A stretch of DNA of 64,000 bases from Castanea sativa (GCF_040712315.1 NC_134015.1:4921945-4985944), one strand, 5' to 3'; positions 47,745-59,640 are shown, counted from the first letter of the stretch. The notes: a model not told the origin generated them from the sequence alone. Program-made: numbers and translations.

Positions 47745-48289
47745 CGCTCTGTTTGTTTGGCTGGAAACTTTCTGTAAAGATAGTTTTTCACATTTTCCAG
47801 TGTTTGGTAGCACAAAAAAAAACTGGTCAACGGAAAACTATCTTTAGTCAATGAAAAATCCTAATAAAAATAAGGCTTGTTTTTTATAGCTTGTTTTCCA
47901 AAAAAAATTTTTGGAAAACAATCTCTATCTCACAATACGCTCTCTCACTCTCACTCTTTCTCTTTTCTCTTTTCTTTTTCTTTCCTCACACCCTCACTAT
48001 CACTCACTCTGGTCTCTTCTCTTCCATAAATCTCTCTCTCCATATTTCTCTTCCCTTTTATAACACAGTTCTTTGAGTAGATTTTTTTTTTCTCTCATTG
48101 CTCAGTAATTATTTCATTCCTCTCTACCAACTTGCAAAAGAGAACATATTTGCAGCGGTAATTATTCATTCCTCTCTACCATAATCTCAATTTTTTACTT
48201 TGAATTTCAAACTTGATTTTATTTTTTTCTCTAAAAAACTTTTGGTTTGATTGATTCCATGTATAAGTTTTTTTTTGCACATAAAAGTG

Positions 48290-48331
<42 letters not shown>

Positions 48332-48642
48332 AAAAAGAAGAAAGAATGAATGAATGAAGTAAAAGACGAAAATTTCAAATATAGTGCCTATATGGCTCTA
48401 AATTACTTTTACATAGCATAATCTTTTTTGTTGATAGATACATTATGCAGATATTATGTAGTGATGATATATTATGTAGATACATTATATAAATACATAA
48501 TTTTGAGTAATATTAAAGACTTCTGGTTGATCATAGTAGACAATTAGTGTACTAGCAAAAAGAGTAGACAATGAAAAGTTATTGTTATTTTGTACTTATT
48601 AAAGATGTATTCTCCTGTCAATTTTATGTATATAGACAAATG

Positions 48643-48706
<64 letters not shown>

Positions 48707-49078
48707 GTGTGTGTGTGTGTGTGTGGACGTTCCTGTCCATATATATAAGTAAAATGAGTGGTAGAGATCATGAAAATTTGATAACTAATTTTTATTGTAT
48801 TTATTGTCAAAATTTTAGTATGAAAACCAAATTCATCCTTGGTTTTTTTTTTTTTAATATTGATTACATTAGTTAGTTTACATAATACACATGTTTTAAA
48901 TTACACAAGAAATATAAAAAATAAAAATAAAAATTTGCATACCAAACACCAGAAAACATTCTCAAGCTCATTTTCAAGGTCGTTACCAAACACTGAAAAA
49001 TGATATAGTTTTCTAGAAAATGCTCTTTGGAAAATGAACCATTTTCTAGAAAATGTTGATGCTGAAACAAACAGAGCG
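47745..49078. mobile_element. Nested PIF/Harbinger-like element
   Basis: A 1334-bp insertion in the 5' LTR with inverted ends CGCTCTGTTTGTTT on both sides and TTA flanks (47742-47744, 49079-49081). Subterminal sequences are also inverted (tttccagtgtttgg against its complement near 48985). The element's own 3' LTR (ggtgcttttaatg, about 50640) shows the uninterrupted site. It contains two (TA)n tracts and no transposase. The TTA target and terminal form suggest PIF/Harbinger; superfamily assignment is by target size only. Confidence 0.8.
48646..48724. repeat. (TA)n(GT)n compound microsatellite
   Basis: A long TA run followed by a GT run inside the nested element; another (TA)n lies at 48295-48326. 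Frames through these tracts are artefacts. Confidence 0.95.
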
Positions 49079-49420
49079 TTAATGCTTTTTCGGTCAAATT
49101 TGGTTTCTGTTATGGTTAGGTATTAATTAGGAGTTATTTTAGAATATATTTTATTGTCAATCAAGTTTTACGGAGCCCTTAAATAGGCTTCTAAGTCTGT
49201 ACACGTTTCTTAAATAATTATTCAATCAATAAAGTTCAGATTTTAGTCTTTCTATTTTCTGGTGGATTCAGACCATTTCTCATTGTGGATTCAAGGAACC
49301 CTCGTGGATTTGAGGTTATTTTCAGAAGTAAACGTGTTTTGTTTTTTTTTTTTTTTTTTCTTTTTTTTTGTTCTAGAGATAGGCGTGTTTTGCTTCTTGA
49401 CGCTTTCGCATCTCGCATCA

Positions 49421-49435
49421 ATTGGTATCAGAGCC
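49421..49435 (+). promoter_or_regulatory. Primer binding site, initiator tRNA-Met
   Basis: attggtatcagagcc immediately after the LTR end. TGGTATCAGAGC is complementary to the 3' end of plant initiator tRNA-Met. Confidence 0.93.
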
Positions 49436-49549
49436 TTAACTTATCCTGGTTTGGTCGTTGATGTATGAGACGGTAGCAATTTTGGTGACAAAAAACTTAG
49501 CAAGTATTACGTGATGTACAACTAGCACTCACAAATATCTTTGCTAGGA

Positions 49550-50254
49550 TGCCATCGTTAGAGCATGGAAGCAATAGGGATAACTGTCGCAGAGACATAA
49601 CTCACGGGCAATCTGTTGGTAAGCAAATTTCATATAGACCTTATAAGAGAATTGCAAGTTTTAATGGTTATTTAAAAAAAAAAAATTTTTTTTTTTGATT
49701 GGTTACTTGATCTGGAGGATTTATTTGACTATGAAAATATTTTTTATGAGAGAAAAGTTAGACTTGCTTTGTATAAACTTAGTAAGTATGCCTTACGTTG
49801 GTGGGAACGGGTACAATCTAATAGAATCCGACAAGGTAAAGACAAAATTCGTTCATGACCAAGGATGAAAAAGATACTTGCTATCAAATTTTATCCTTTG
49901 GACTGTGAAGAAATCTTGTCGTATACTATACAAGATTATTATTGGCCAAGAAGTTCACACTTAAATTATTTTGAAGAGGCATATATTCTACCATTAAAGG
50001 AAGAATTGCATGTTGAAGTAAATATTGTTCTTAAAGATTATGTAGAAGTCAAAGAAAAAAATATAGAGATTTTTGAGGAAATCAGTGAAGGTCCTGTTAT
50101 AGAAGAAGAACCTGAAATCAAGATTGTGGAGGAGATTAATGAAGACCCTATTATAAAGAAAGATCTTGAGGTCAAGATAGTAGAAACCATTAAAGAGGGA
50201 ATTATAGAGGAACTTGTCAATGATCTTGATGAAGTCAAGTTAGATGATTGCTAA
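49550..50254 (+). pseudogene. Decayed gag of gag-only element
   Basis: Fragments read MPSLEHGSNRDNCRRD near 49550, then RPYKRIASFNGY, then LLDLEDLFDYENIFYERKVR and LSKYALRWWERVQSNRIRQG near 49775. These match the gag domain of plant Ty3/Gypsy elements. The conserved SWPRMK site reads S-stop-PRMK because of a TGA near 49857. Downstream, the open frame 49865-50254 continues gag (KILAIKFYPLDCEEILSY) and then enters an acidic region of repeated xEExNEDPIIxxxLEVKIVE-like units. A poly-A/poly-T stretch near 49674-49697 also breaks the frame. No zinc knuckle, protease or RT follows. Confidence 0.85.
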
Positions 50255-50534
50255 GTTGAAGCTCCTATTATTTTGGTGGGAGACACCGAAACAAAGAATT
50301 TATTGATTTTATTGGGTTGGAAAGATTTGATTTGATTATTGACTCTTATTTGATGAATATTGTCAATTGCATGAAGATCAAGGGACAAGAAGTTCAAGTT
50401 GCTCAATTGATGACTTTCAAGTTTGGCAAGAAGACAAGGAAGATGTAGTATTCAAAGTATTTGTTCTCTTGGCATGGAAGATTTCAAATTTCAAAGATGA
50501 ACTTGAGGACAAGTTTGTTTCAAGTGGAGGGGTC
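50255..50534 (+). other. Residual internal sequence of gag-only element
   Basis: Weak coding-like sequence continuing from gag (ILLGWKDLI frame), with stops, then the purine-rich tract before the 3' LTR. No domain recognised. Confidence 0.45.
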
Positions 50535-50950
50535 TGATGTATGAAAAATTTACAATTTAATTATTGTAATTTATTAATTTTGGTATATAATTTGTAATTT
50601 TCATTATTTTAGGTTTAGGACTATTATTTCCTTGTTTTTAGGTGCTTTTAATGTTTTTAGGTCAAATTTGGTTACTGTTATGGTTAGGCATCAATTATAA
50701 GTTATTTTAGAATATATTTTCTTGTCTATCAAGTTTTACAGAGCCTTAAATACGCTCTTAAGTCTATACAAGTTTTTTAAACAACTATTCAATCAATAAA
50801 ATTCAAACTTTTGTCTTTCTATTTTCTAGTGGATTCTAAACCCTTTCTCCTCGTGGATTCGAGGTTATTTTTAGAAGCAAACGTGTTTTGTTTATTATTT
50901 TTGTAAAGGTAGATATGTTTTGTTTCTTGACGCTTCCGCATCCCGCATCA
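50535..50950 (+). repeat. 3' LTR of gag-only element
   Basis: 416 bp, TGATGTATG start and CGCATCA end. It lacks the nested insertion and so gives the pre-insertion form of the LTR. Confidence 0.93.
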
Positions 50951-50955
50951 CCCAC

Positions 50956-53900
50956 CCCTTTTGTGAGAGCCCAAAGCACTATTCCTGAGGAATGTAAGTA
51001 TTGCCCATACTTTACTAGGAAAGAAATCAACCCACCCAAAAGGCCAAATGGTGCACGTAACAGTGTTTCACTCTTAATTAAAATAAAATACTAATTAAAA
51101 ATAAGGATAAAATACTTTTTTGGTCCCTAAATTTTGCCAAATTTTTGTTTCTAAACTATTGAATGTGTTTTACTCTCAATCCTTATCATTTTACCAGAAG
51201 TTTTTTTTTTTTCTCAAATTTTTGAAAAAAGTTTTTTTTTTTCAATCATTATTTTTGTCTCTAAAATATTAAAAAAACTATTTGCAAAGTTTAAAATGGG
51301 AAAAAATAATTTTTTTTATAAAAATTTTAGGGACTAATATAGTAATTTATCACTACTCAAAAGATAGCTAGAGAAGGGAACACCAAGAAAAATAAAAGAG
51401 AGAGAACACCACCAACCATCATCCTGACTTAGCCAATCACTAGAAAGAGCTCTCAAAGAAAAAGAAAGAAAGAAAGAGAAAAAAAAGAAAAAAAAAAGAA
51501 GAAGCACAACAAAGAGACCTTCACAGCAACGACTATTGTTCAGAAAACTATTTTCCTTCAGCTTACCAAATTTCATGCAATTCTGACTTAGGTACTCAAA
51601 TAATTTCTACCAGTGTCTTTTTGCCTTGCATGATTTAATAAGCCCTAGAGAGTCCAAGTAGGCCATATTGGTTTGTTCTACATCAACGATGATATGGTGC
51701 TATTTCCTCTCATATTTATGATTGATCTCACTAATTAAATTTATGATGGAGTATCATAAATGTGAGAGTAAGGACTAGGGAGTATCCATTGAGTTATCTT
51801 TTTAACCCTGCTTGGATCATCACAATCTGACATTTGAGCCGAAAGTTATGCCCAAAATAGTAATACTTGTTGAGGTTGGAATCCTAAGTGAAATGACTCA
51901 AATTTAATTGAGTTGACATTTTTTAACTTCATTATAGCCCTTGTCAAAATTTAGTATATTAACCTTCTTCTTTATAAAAATATGCTCGATTCTTTCTTGA
52001 TAAATCTTGCTTGAATCAATTCTATTCTCCTAAACAAAAAAAAAAAAAAAAACATATTCATGCATTAAAATTCATTTTAAATACAATTTTTTAAAGAAAC
52101 ATTTGAAGTACAAAATTAATTATTCAGCATTACTCCAAAATAAAATATAAAAATACATAAATCAACACAAAATAAGTATATATGACAATACTCTCCAATA
52201 ATGGTATAAATATGCAAAATTTAATTATATTATCAATTGACTCCAAGATTCTGAATCTCAATTATATACACACATTACAAATTTAATAATTAACATGAGT
52301 AAAATTATATCCATTAAAATAAAAAATAAATTTTCTATAAATTTATGTTGAGAGATTTTTTTTTTAATTTTTTTTAAAATCACAATAAACTTATAAAATT
52401 AACAACACTTCATTTTTTAATCAAGAACCACATATATTATGTAGTTAACTTCAATAAACACTTCAATATAAGCTTTAACAACCATTTAATTGTTATCACC
52501 TTTGATGCAAGCTTTAATAGCTACAATATTGTTGTAAAGTGTGAAATGCTTTTACTACTACTACTACTACTACTACCTCAACTACATTATCTATTAGGTG
52601 CTTGCTTTTTTAATTTTATCAATTCTCATAAGAAACTATTATTTCTCTTTCTAACCTACCAAATAAATGTTTATACATATTTTTATATATAAAGATAAAT
52701 AACATATGTTTATACTTATGTACAAATAAATAATGTGTAATTAGCTTTTTAGTCCCTACATTTTTGGATACTTTTAATCTGGTCCTCAAGTTTATATAAC
52801 TTCATTTAATACTTATATTTATAAATTTTCTATTATTTGGGTCCTTAAGTGATTGTATGATTAGAATTAAAATGACAATTAATGTAAAAATATATTGACC
52901 AAATTGAAATTGTAGCCAAAATATAGGGACCAAAAGGTAGTTTCTCCCCAAATAATAGTCATTGCCTTTTTGGTTGGCTTCGTGGCTGATTTGTTCCCAA
53001 AAAAATGACTTGCTCGGAAAACAATCATGACGAATTTAATTGTATTATTTTCATTTTTAGTTGTTCACCCTCCATTAAAAATAACTTACACAATTTGTAA
53101 TATTAAGAATATATGACATGGCTTATACTCTAGGAATGAAAAATGCTATTTGGTTAAATAATTCTGAACTATATCCCCTCAAACTATAACAAGTGCCATT
53201 GTCAACATGTGCAACAAGACAACAAGCAGAATAACACTAGACAACTAAACATATCTTAAATTCCTTTCTGAACTTTCTCTTCAATGCATTGTAAAAGTGG
53301 CTCATCCTTTTCATTTATTTTGTAATAGGGAAAGACCTAGATATTTAGGTTATACAGATGAGCAATGGTTGCCTTTATTACATGGAAACTAAAATTTATA
53401 AAAGTACAATTATAATTTATAAAACAAATGATCAACTCAATAAAACATTAGCAAAATACAAATACACTAATTACACATTAAATACTCCACAACTCTGTCG
53501 TATCCTCATAAACAAACAATTCAACACATTTGATAGTGTAATTTTAATTTTTTCTTTATCTGTCTATCATGTTCACCCAATGACAACATTATTTTTGTGG
53601 AAGAAATTCTTACCAAATCTTATGAACCATTGTTGAAGCATTGCAAGTCGCTAGCACTTAGTTGGCAAGTTGCTCACTAAAAAAGATAAAGGCCCTTAGG
53701 CCAACACCCTCGAGAAGCAGAGAAGTTTCGAAAGAGACTATGATAGTTGCACCTAAATCTGGGTCAAAAATGGGAGAAAGTATTCCACAAGGTCCCCTAA
53801 TGATCTGCACATTTAATATACATAATTTTCCATTGAATTTTCATGATTTGGTACGTTTTACGATTTTCGATTGAAATTTTATGATTTCGTACATTGAACG

Positions 53901-55260
53901 AATTCAAATTTTTCAAAAAATCCAAACGATCTGTACATCTATTGTGCACAAATTTCCATTGAATTTTCATAATTTTGTACGTTATCTTCAATAATTTATT
54001 ATCCGTTTCACAAATAGTTGAACCATTGGTGATGTCTCTATATTAGGTATTTTCAATCATCAAAATCATAAAAATATACCTATATTTACCAAGTGATGCT
54101 AAAAACAAAATAAAAATATGAAAATATTAACTAAGATATTTTGGAGAGAGGTTGAATGTAGACATGGGTTATTAAGTACAATTTCAAAATAAATTAAATT
54201 ATAGAAATTTAGATTTATTAATCATTTTACCATATTCAATTACTTAAGTGCAAATTCTATAAACATATGTTTCATTATATGTTTGTTTTCTATGTTTATT
54301 CATATTTTGTTGTATATTATACAAATGTTTTGCAATGACTATTGATAATATAAAAATTGCATATTCATCTCATAAACAGATATTTCCCTTAAAAATATAC
54401 ATGTATCGTTAATATAAGCCAAAGTTTAGCAAATTTTCAATATATACAAAGGGTGTCAATTTCATAAATGAGACATTACCGGTTTAGTCTAGGGAACGAT
54501 ATATTTTAGGTACTGGCCAATACCGATGTACCATTTCGGAATTATCGCTATATATATATATATATATATAATTTGGTCTAAACTTAAACTAATTTTTTTT
54601 TTCAGCTTGTACAATTTGATTTTTTATGCAATTATATAATTTGTTTCAACTATTTCTATATTCAACTCAGACCTAATTTTTTCCAAATTTTGACTTCCAT
54701 TTTTTTTTGGGTCCTCAAGTTTATCTAATTGATTCCAAATATGTCTAATTAATTAATTTATTTAGTCAATTTTTTCTTATTTTGCAAGGAATCAATAAAT
54801 GCTTGGACGAAGATTAGATTCGGTACGTGCAATCTTACCATAAATCATACTCTTAGCCAATAAGATTATGACGTACACATCACCTAATTTAAATTGGACT
54901 AAAAATTGGCCAATCAGAATTAAGAGATTATAACAACCTATGGTCAGAATTTGATTTATGCAAATAAACCTTACCGTTAAAACTTGTTTATTTGATATCT
55001 TTTAATATGGTGGTTTGATTAATGTTCATGAGCTGTTGGTTTGATCGTTATGACCTCAAGATTTGTTTTATGAAAAGTATTCGGAGGATTAAATGACCAA
55101 AATTATAGTCCTGCCTCAGAGACATGCAATGGTGATGAGAAGCAATGCAAATTGAGTTAGGTCAAATGAGAGTTGCAAAATGGGCGTCTACAGTAGTTTG
55201 GTTGATTTTTTTGGGGTTGAAAGATTACTTGTGGTTATGTGTTGAAAGTTTGCTTGAGTT
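50956..55260. other. Copy B stretch without genes
   Basis: Matches 25060-29850 of copy A without the solo LTR. It contains the old foldback at about 52740-52945, an (ACT)n tract at 52555-52576, and near-identical AT-rich blocks. The Glu/Lys-rich and hydrophobic short frames here have no family signature. Confidence 0.6.
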
Positions 55261-55990
55261 TGTGAGTGTGAGAGAGTTAATGGGTGTATTGGGACTTTGG
55301 GTTTGTGAGTTCATATTGGTGAGTTTTGTGAGTGTTGTTTATATAAGTTCCTAGTGTTAATTAATGTCATTGTAATCCATATTTTTGATGTTGAATATTT
55401 TTGTTGACATTGTCTATGGACGTAGGCATGGAGTTGGCCAAACCACATTAAATATAGTTGTCTTGTGTAAATTTTTTATTTTCTTGTCCATGTGAATGTG
55501 CTTTTGGTAGCCCTAAATCACAAAAATTGATGTTAGACCTTCTAATGTTGCATAACAATTGGTGTCAAAGCTCAAGGTTGAATCTTGGTATAGTTCAAGA
55601 GAAGATTATGCCTAGTGCACCTTTGACATTGGTTTAATGTAGACCTCAGCACAAGTTTGGCCTTCGATGTAGAATTGTGAGTGTGAGAGATTTATTTTAG
55701 TTTGTGAGTGTGAGAGATTTATTGGGTGTATTGGGGTTTTGGATCTTTGAGTTTATGTTTGTGAGCGTTTTTGGTGTAAATTGTGAGTATTGATTAATGT
55801 CATTGTAATCCTTATCATTGATAGTGGATATTTTGGTTGGCGTTGCCTGTGGACATAGGCATGGAGTTAGCCGAACCACGTTAAATATTGTTGCCTCGTG
55901 TGGTTGTTTTATTTTCTTGTCCATATGAATGCGCGTCCACTAGCCCCAAATCACAATAATTGATGCTAGAACTTCTGCTGTTCCACAACA
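55261..55990 (+). mobile_element. TRIM-like LTR element (copy B)
   Basis: Sister of 29851-30558. Repeats lie at about 55261-55557 and 55676-55990, with the tRNA-Met primer site attggtgtcaaagctc at 55558. Same non-coding interior. Present at the same place in both copies, so inserted before duplication. Confidence 0.68.
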
Positions 55991-56129
55991 AAACAGAGGC
56001 TTAAAAGTATGAATGATTTTGAAAACAAGGTTTATTTTGGGAAACAACTTGAAAATCTTTTCTTTAAGTGCCATTAGATCTACCCTTTGGTGATTGAACA
56101 GATATGGACATTGAGGTATGAAAAAAATT

Positions 56130-56262
56130 GTATTTGTCAAAAGGGTTTAAAGTGTGCTCTTTGGTGTTTGCCAACCTACTTTACTCCTCTCTTTGACATG
56201 CTGATCCATGTGGCTTATGCGAAATATATTGAGGGGAAATTTCTTTGTGTTTGATTTGATTT
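56130..56262 (+). pseudogene. LINE RT fragment (copy B)
   Basis: Counterpart of 30695-30845. The stretch encoding CLPTYFTPLFDM is kept, but the preceding KGG segment is replaced and the frame downstream is altered. Non-functional. Confidence 0.55.
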
Positions 56263-56303
56263 GATAATTATGTTATGTTTTCTTTCTATCATAGAAAGAA
56301 ACA

Positions 56304-57020
56304 AAAAAGCCTAATGCTCTCCAACAGATTTTCTTGTCCTGCCCAGACATAAGCTTGGAAGAGGAAATGCACTATCTCGGATGCAGTTTTTCAATTTTTG
56401 GTCATCCCTAACAATACCCTTTTAAATGTTATTTTTTTTCAGGTATTTTAGATGTTTTTGTTAGGAAGCCTTATTTACTTTTTTGTGCTCACGATTTTGT
56501 AATCATGTTTGCTACTCAGTAATAAAAGTGGTTTTTTTTTTTGGTTTAGTTCATAATTATCAAGAAAAATGCTTGTCAGAAATTTTGAGTTGGTAACTTA
56601 ATGAAAAAGGCAGTGGAAGGACTGTATATGGAAAAATATGTGCTAAAGTTCCATGCATTAAATCAAGATGTAGTTGCTTTGCTTCTACTGGAAGATGAAA
56701 ATAAATCTAGATCTTTTGCACTCTCAATGTGAGTTGGTCTTCTTTCTTAGTCATTATAGTTTATAGAAATTAAAGGTTAGGATTTTTGGATGCTAACGAC
56801 CTTTAATTATCTGCATCTAGATTGACTGGAATTTACATTTTGATTAAGTTAACTGTGGGTTTTCTGCAGTTCTCATTCTAATGGTGTCTGTGAAACATCC
56901 AGAATGTGTCAGATTTTGCTTCAGGGCAGGCCAGGCTTATTAGCTGACCACTTACCATTAAACGAAAAGAAAAAAATGGATTGTTACATGATGAGATCAT
57001 CAGTGGTACCTATGAAATAA
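56304..57020 (+). pseudogene. Unidentified spliced gene fragment (copy B)
   Basis: Counterpart of 30885-31537, less damaged. The first piece (about 56313-56386) reads NALQQIFLSCPDISLEEEMH without the stop seen in copy A. The second, ending at 56728, contains EKYVLKFHALNQDVVALLLL. The third (56870-57020) reads SHSNGVCETSRMCQILLQGR, passes the point where copy A stops, continues through LPLNEKKKMDCYMMRSS, and ends at TAA. The intron 56729-56869 has GTGAGT and ctgcag borders. The open third exon and conserved borders indicate derivation from a real gene. I cannot name it, and no start exon is visible. Confidence 0.6.
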
Positions 57021-57556
57021 TTTTTGTGCTCCTTGCATCAAGGCAGCGATAAAAAGGTCTAGAAAAGTAATTACACTAATTTGTGGACTTAATTCAAGGT
57101 TGTAAAGAATCTTCTTGGGATGATATCAAATCACCTTTCGATTTGATCTCATGTTCACGTTTTGATTTGATATCAACCTTTGGGGTGAATATACATACAG
57201 GATCACCTGGAGGTGCAGTTGTACAGAAATAAAGCCTTCATGAACTTCAACGAATTATACTCGATACATGCACATACAACATCAGATGGAAGATACCTCT
57301 GAACAAGTCATGATATAGACTTTGATGATGACATTCAAAGAGTGAAAATGGGTGAGTTTTTATATCGCATCATGGATCTTCAGAGATGTTGCATTTGTTA
57401 CTTGCATTTTAATGTATTCTGCTGGTACAGTGCTTATATTGAGCCTGTTTTCAGTAGTGATTATTTTGTTGACACCACAACATTGTATACATGGCAACTA
57501 TCTTTACCCTAAAACATGTCACAATTTAAAAATGATCTTGATGTGTCAATTTGAAA

Positions 57557-57783
57557 TCATGACCTACCTTCAAATTCCCCTGCAGGTGTGAGAGCTCGAA
57601 ATCCTTTGTAGGGACGATTAGGTAGATTGTTTAGATCCAGTTTATCAATTTGCAGGCCAGAGAGGGCAACACCCATAATTCTAAACGACACTTGAAATGT
57701 GGGAAATACATGAAGGCGTTCTAACCATGTCTCAAGCACAAAAGTTCAAAACATGGAATCTGTCCAATTGACCACGAGCAGGT
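57557..57783 (-). pseudogene. AP3M: AP-3 mu last exon (copy B)
   Basis: Minus-strand exon with acceptor tttctacag. It starts TCSWSIGQIP, then has a deletion of roughly 20 bases that shifts frame. From about 57739 it is open to the natural stop: LERLHVFPTFQVSFRIMGVA, then LSGLQIDKLDLNNLPNRPYK and GFRALTPAGEFEGRS. This is the C-terminal end of the mu homology domain of the AP-3 medium subunit, which binds sorting signals on cargo. Only this exon is present, so it is a gene fragment. The matching exon in copy A is more decayed overall but keeps the part deleted here. Confidence 0.88.
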
Positions 57784-58070
57784 CTGTAGAAACACACCAA
57801 AAATATATAATCACATTCAAACAAAAGAAAATTCATTAAAATGCATCTTAAGTTCTTAACCTAGGAGTTTTATGCAAGAATGTTAAAAATTCTATCATGA
57901 ACAGGGTGTTTTGCTCTATAGTTGTTTGTGAATCCTTTTTTCTGTTCTTTTGAGTGTAAGGGTTGCTGCCTGCTGGTGTATCTTTGGGTGTGCAGCTCAT
58001 TGCAGCTAGTGAGTTTTGGGGTTGTATGCTGTGTAAATGAGCTATTTGTGTCTAATAAAAACTCTCATTC

Positions 58071-58072
<2 letters not shown>

Positions 58073-58103
<31 letters not shown>
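58073..58103. repeat. (ATA)n microsatellite
   Basis: Trinucleotide run; a shorter version is in copy A at 33287-33309. Confidence 0.95.
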
Positions 58104-58105
<2 letters not shown>

Positions 58106-59012
58106 GAAGAAGAAGAAAAAAAAAAAAGGGAATTTTAAGGAAGCAAACAGACAATACCATTTATTAGAAATGTAACTAGTCATCTAAGCAGCATCATTTA
58201 CTCAGAGTATTGAGTTTTCAAAATCACACCCCCAGCTCCGATTTGAAATGATTCTCAAAAAAGGGAAGAAAACAAAAAGCTCCCATTGGGAAAGCGCACT
58301 TTTCTTTTTATACCATTTTTTTGAAAGCGCACTAAATTCAGCTAGCTAATAAGAATTGCGTTTTGAGAAACTTATCAAACGCACAGTGATATTTGGTATA
58401 AAAGCACTTAAAATAAGAGTGACCAATGGGCTCTTCATCCTCAATCAAACACCACAAAAGAAGACTAAAGACCAAGACCAAGACAGGAAAAAAGCAATAA
58501 CAAGTAACAAGAAGGCTAGACACTAGACACACCCAGTGAAGACTACCAGAACCAGCGAAGGAGCAACCACGAAATCCACCAACAACAAGCACAGCAACAA
58601 CGGAGAGCAGCATCAACAATTAAAAAGCCCCCCACAGCAACAAGAGAATCAAAACAAAAATCACAGAGGAACAAAGGTAACAGAACACTACCCAAAACAT
58701 TTTCCATTGTCTTGCTCCAATCCATTGAATACACAAAATATTCGTATAAAGGTAGAACCGAAAGAGGTTTTTTGTTTATTTATTTTTTTATATATATTTT
58801 TTTTTATTATGAAGAGAGAGAGTTTTGTTTGTTAAAATATGAATAAACCGAGAGAGTTCTAGAAGGGTACCGGGTGCGGGCATATATAAGGGTTTTTTTT
58901 GCTAAAATATGGACTTTTTTTTTTGGTAGAAAAAATAATTTGGACATACACAATTATTAAAACACTGATTGTATCGTGAATATTTTTTAATTTTCTGTAT
59001 GCGCATTATAAG

Positions 59013-59640
59013 ATATATAATAAAATTTATAAAAATATAATAATCATTCATATAATAATATTTAACAAAACTAATTAAATAAATCAAATTAACACACACA
59101 CATATATATATATATATTTGTAACTTCAAATTAATTAAACAAACATATTAGCCCAAATATATAACATATTATATATAATAAATAACATATTAGCCAAAAT
59201 AATAATTTCTTTTCATCATAATCTTGCCTAATCAACTACATCTAAGTCAATGTTATCATCATGTTCATCATTTTGCAAAATTATTTTTTCATCAAAATTT
59301 TCTTTTTGAAATGTGTGCATGTGGGATGAAGCTAATGATAAAAATAACAACGACAACAACAACAACAACAACAACAAAAACAACTGGCCTTCGATTGGCT
59401 TCTGATAAGAAATTATTTACTATTTTATGTGCTCTAATGATTGGTTTTGTGCCAAGGAACTTCCATGATATTGCAATGAATCAATCAAGTAATTTTAGAA
59501 TACTATGAGTGTAAAATTAATGTGTACTCTTTATTCTCATATAAATGTAAGTCCTGATAATTAAATTTAAGGTGGGATGTATTATTCATGTAAAAGGAAG
59601 GAGTAGGCATTTATTGTACTCCTAGAGTATTCGATAATTT
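59013..59640. other. Spacer between copy B and TNL gene
   Basis: AT-rich, with (TA)n near 59101-59118 and an (AAC)n tract at about 59347-59385. The short frame over the AAC tract is low complexity. No gene. Confidence 0.6.

Larger units (their letters stand above)
47628..49420 (+). repeat. 5' LTR carrying a nested insertion
   Basis: 1793 bp compared with 416 bp for the other LTR. The difference is a nested DNA element at 47745-49078. Both LTRs share tttaattattgtaatttatt, ggtgctttta, tcaaatttggttNctgttat and the ...cgcatctcgcatca end. Confidence 0.92.
47628..50950 (+). mobile_element. Gag-only LTR retrotransposon
   Basis: LTRs start TGATGTA and end CGCATCA. The target duplication is tccac/cccac (47623-47627, 50951-50955, one mismatch), and the empty site is in copy A at about 25057 (gaccccacccctttt). 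The first LTR is followed at once by attggtatcagagcc, a primer site for initiator tRNA-Met. Purine-rich aagtggagggg precedes the second LTR. The internal region is only about 1.1 kb, with a decayed gag and no pol, so it must depend on other elements. It is absent from copy A, so it arrived after duplication. Confidence 0.92.
34106..59012. repeat. Segmental duplication copy B
   Basis: Sister of 20445-34079, with the same landmark order. After removing the Tat element (11341 bp plus a 5-bp target duplication) and the 47628-50950 element, the remainder is of similar length to copy A minus its own insertions. Copy B lies directly next to copy A (junction about 34080-34105), so the arrangement is head-to-tail tandem. 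Confidence 0.9.
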
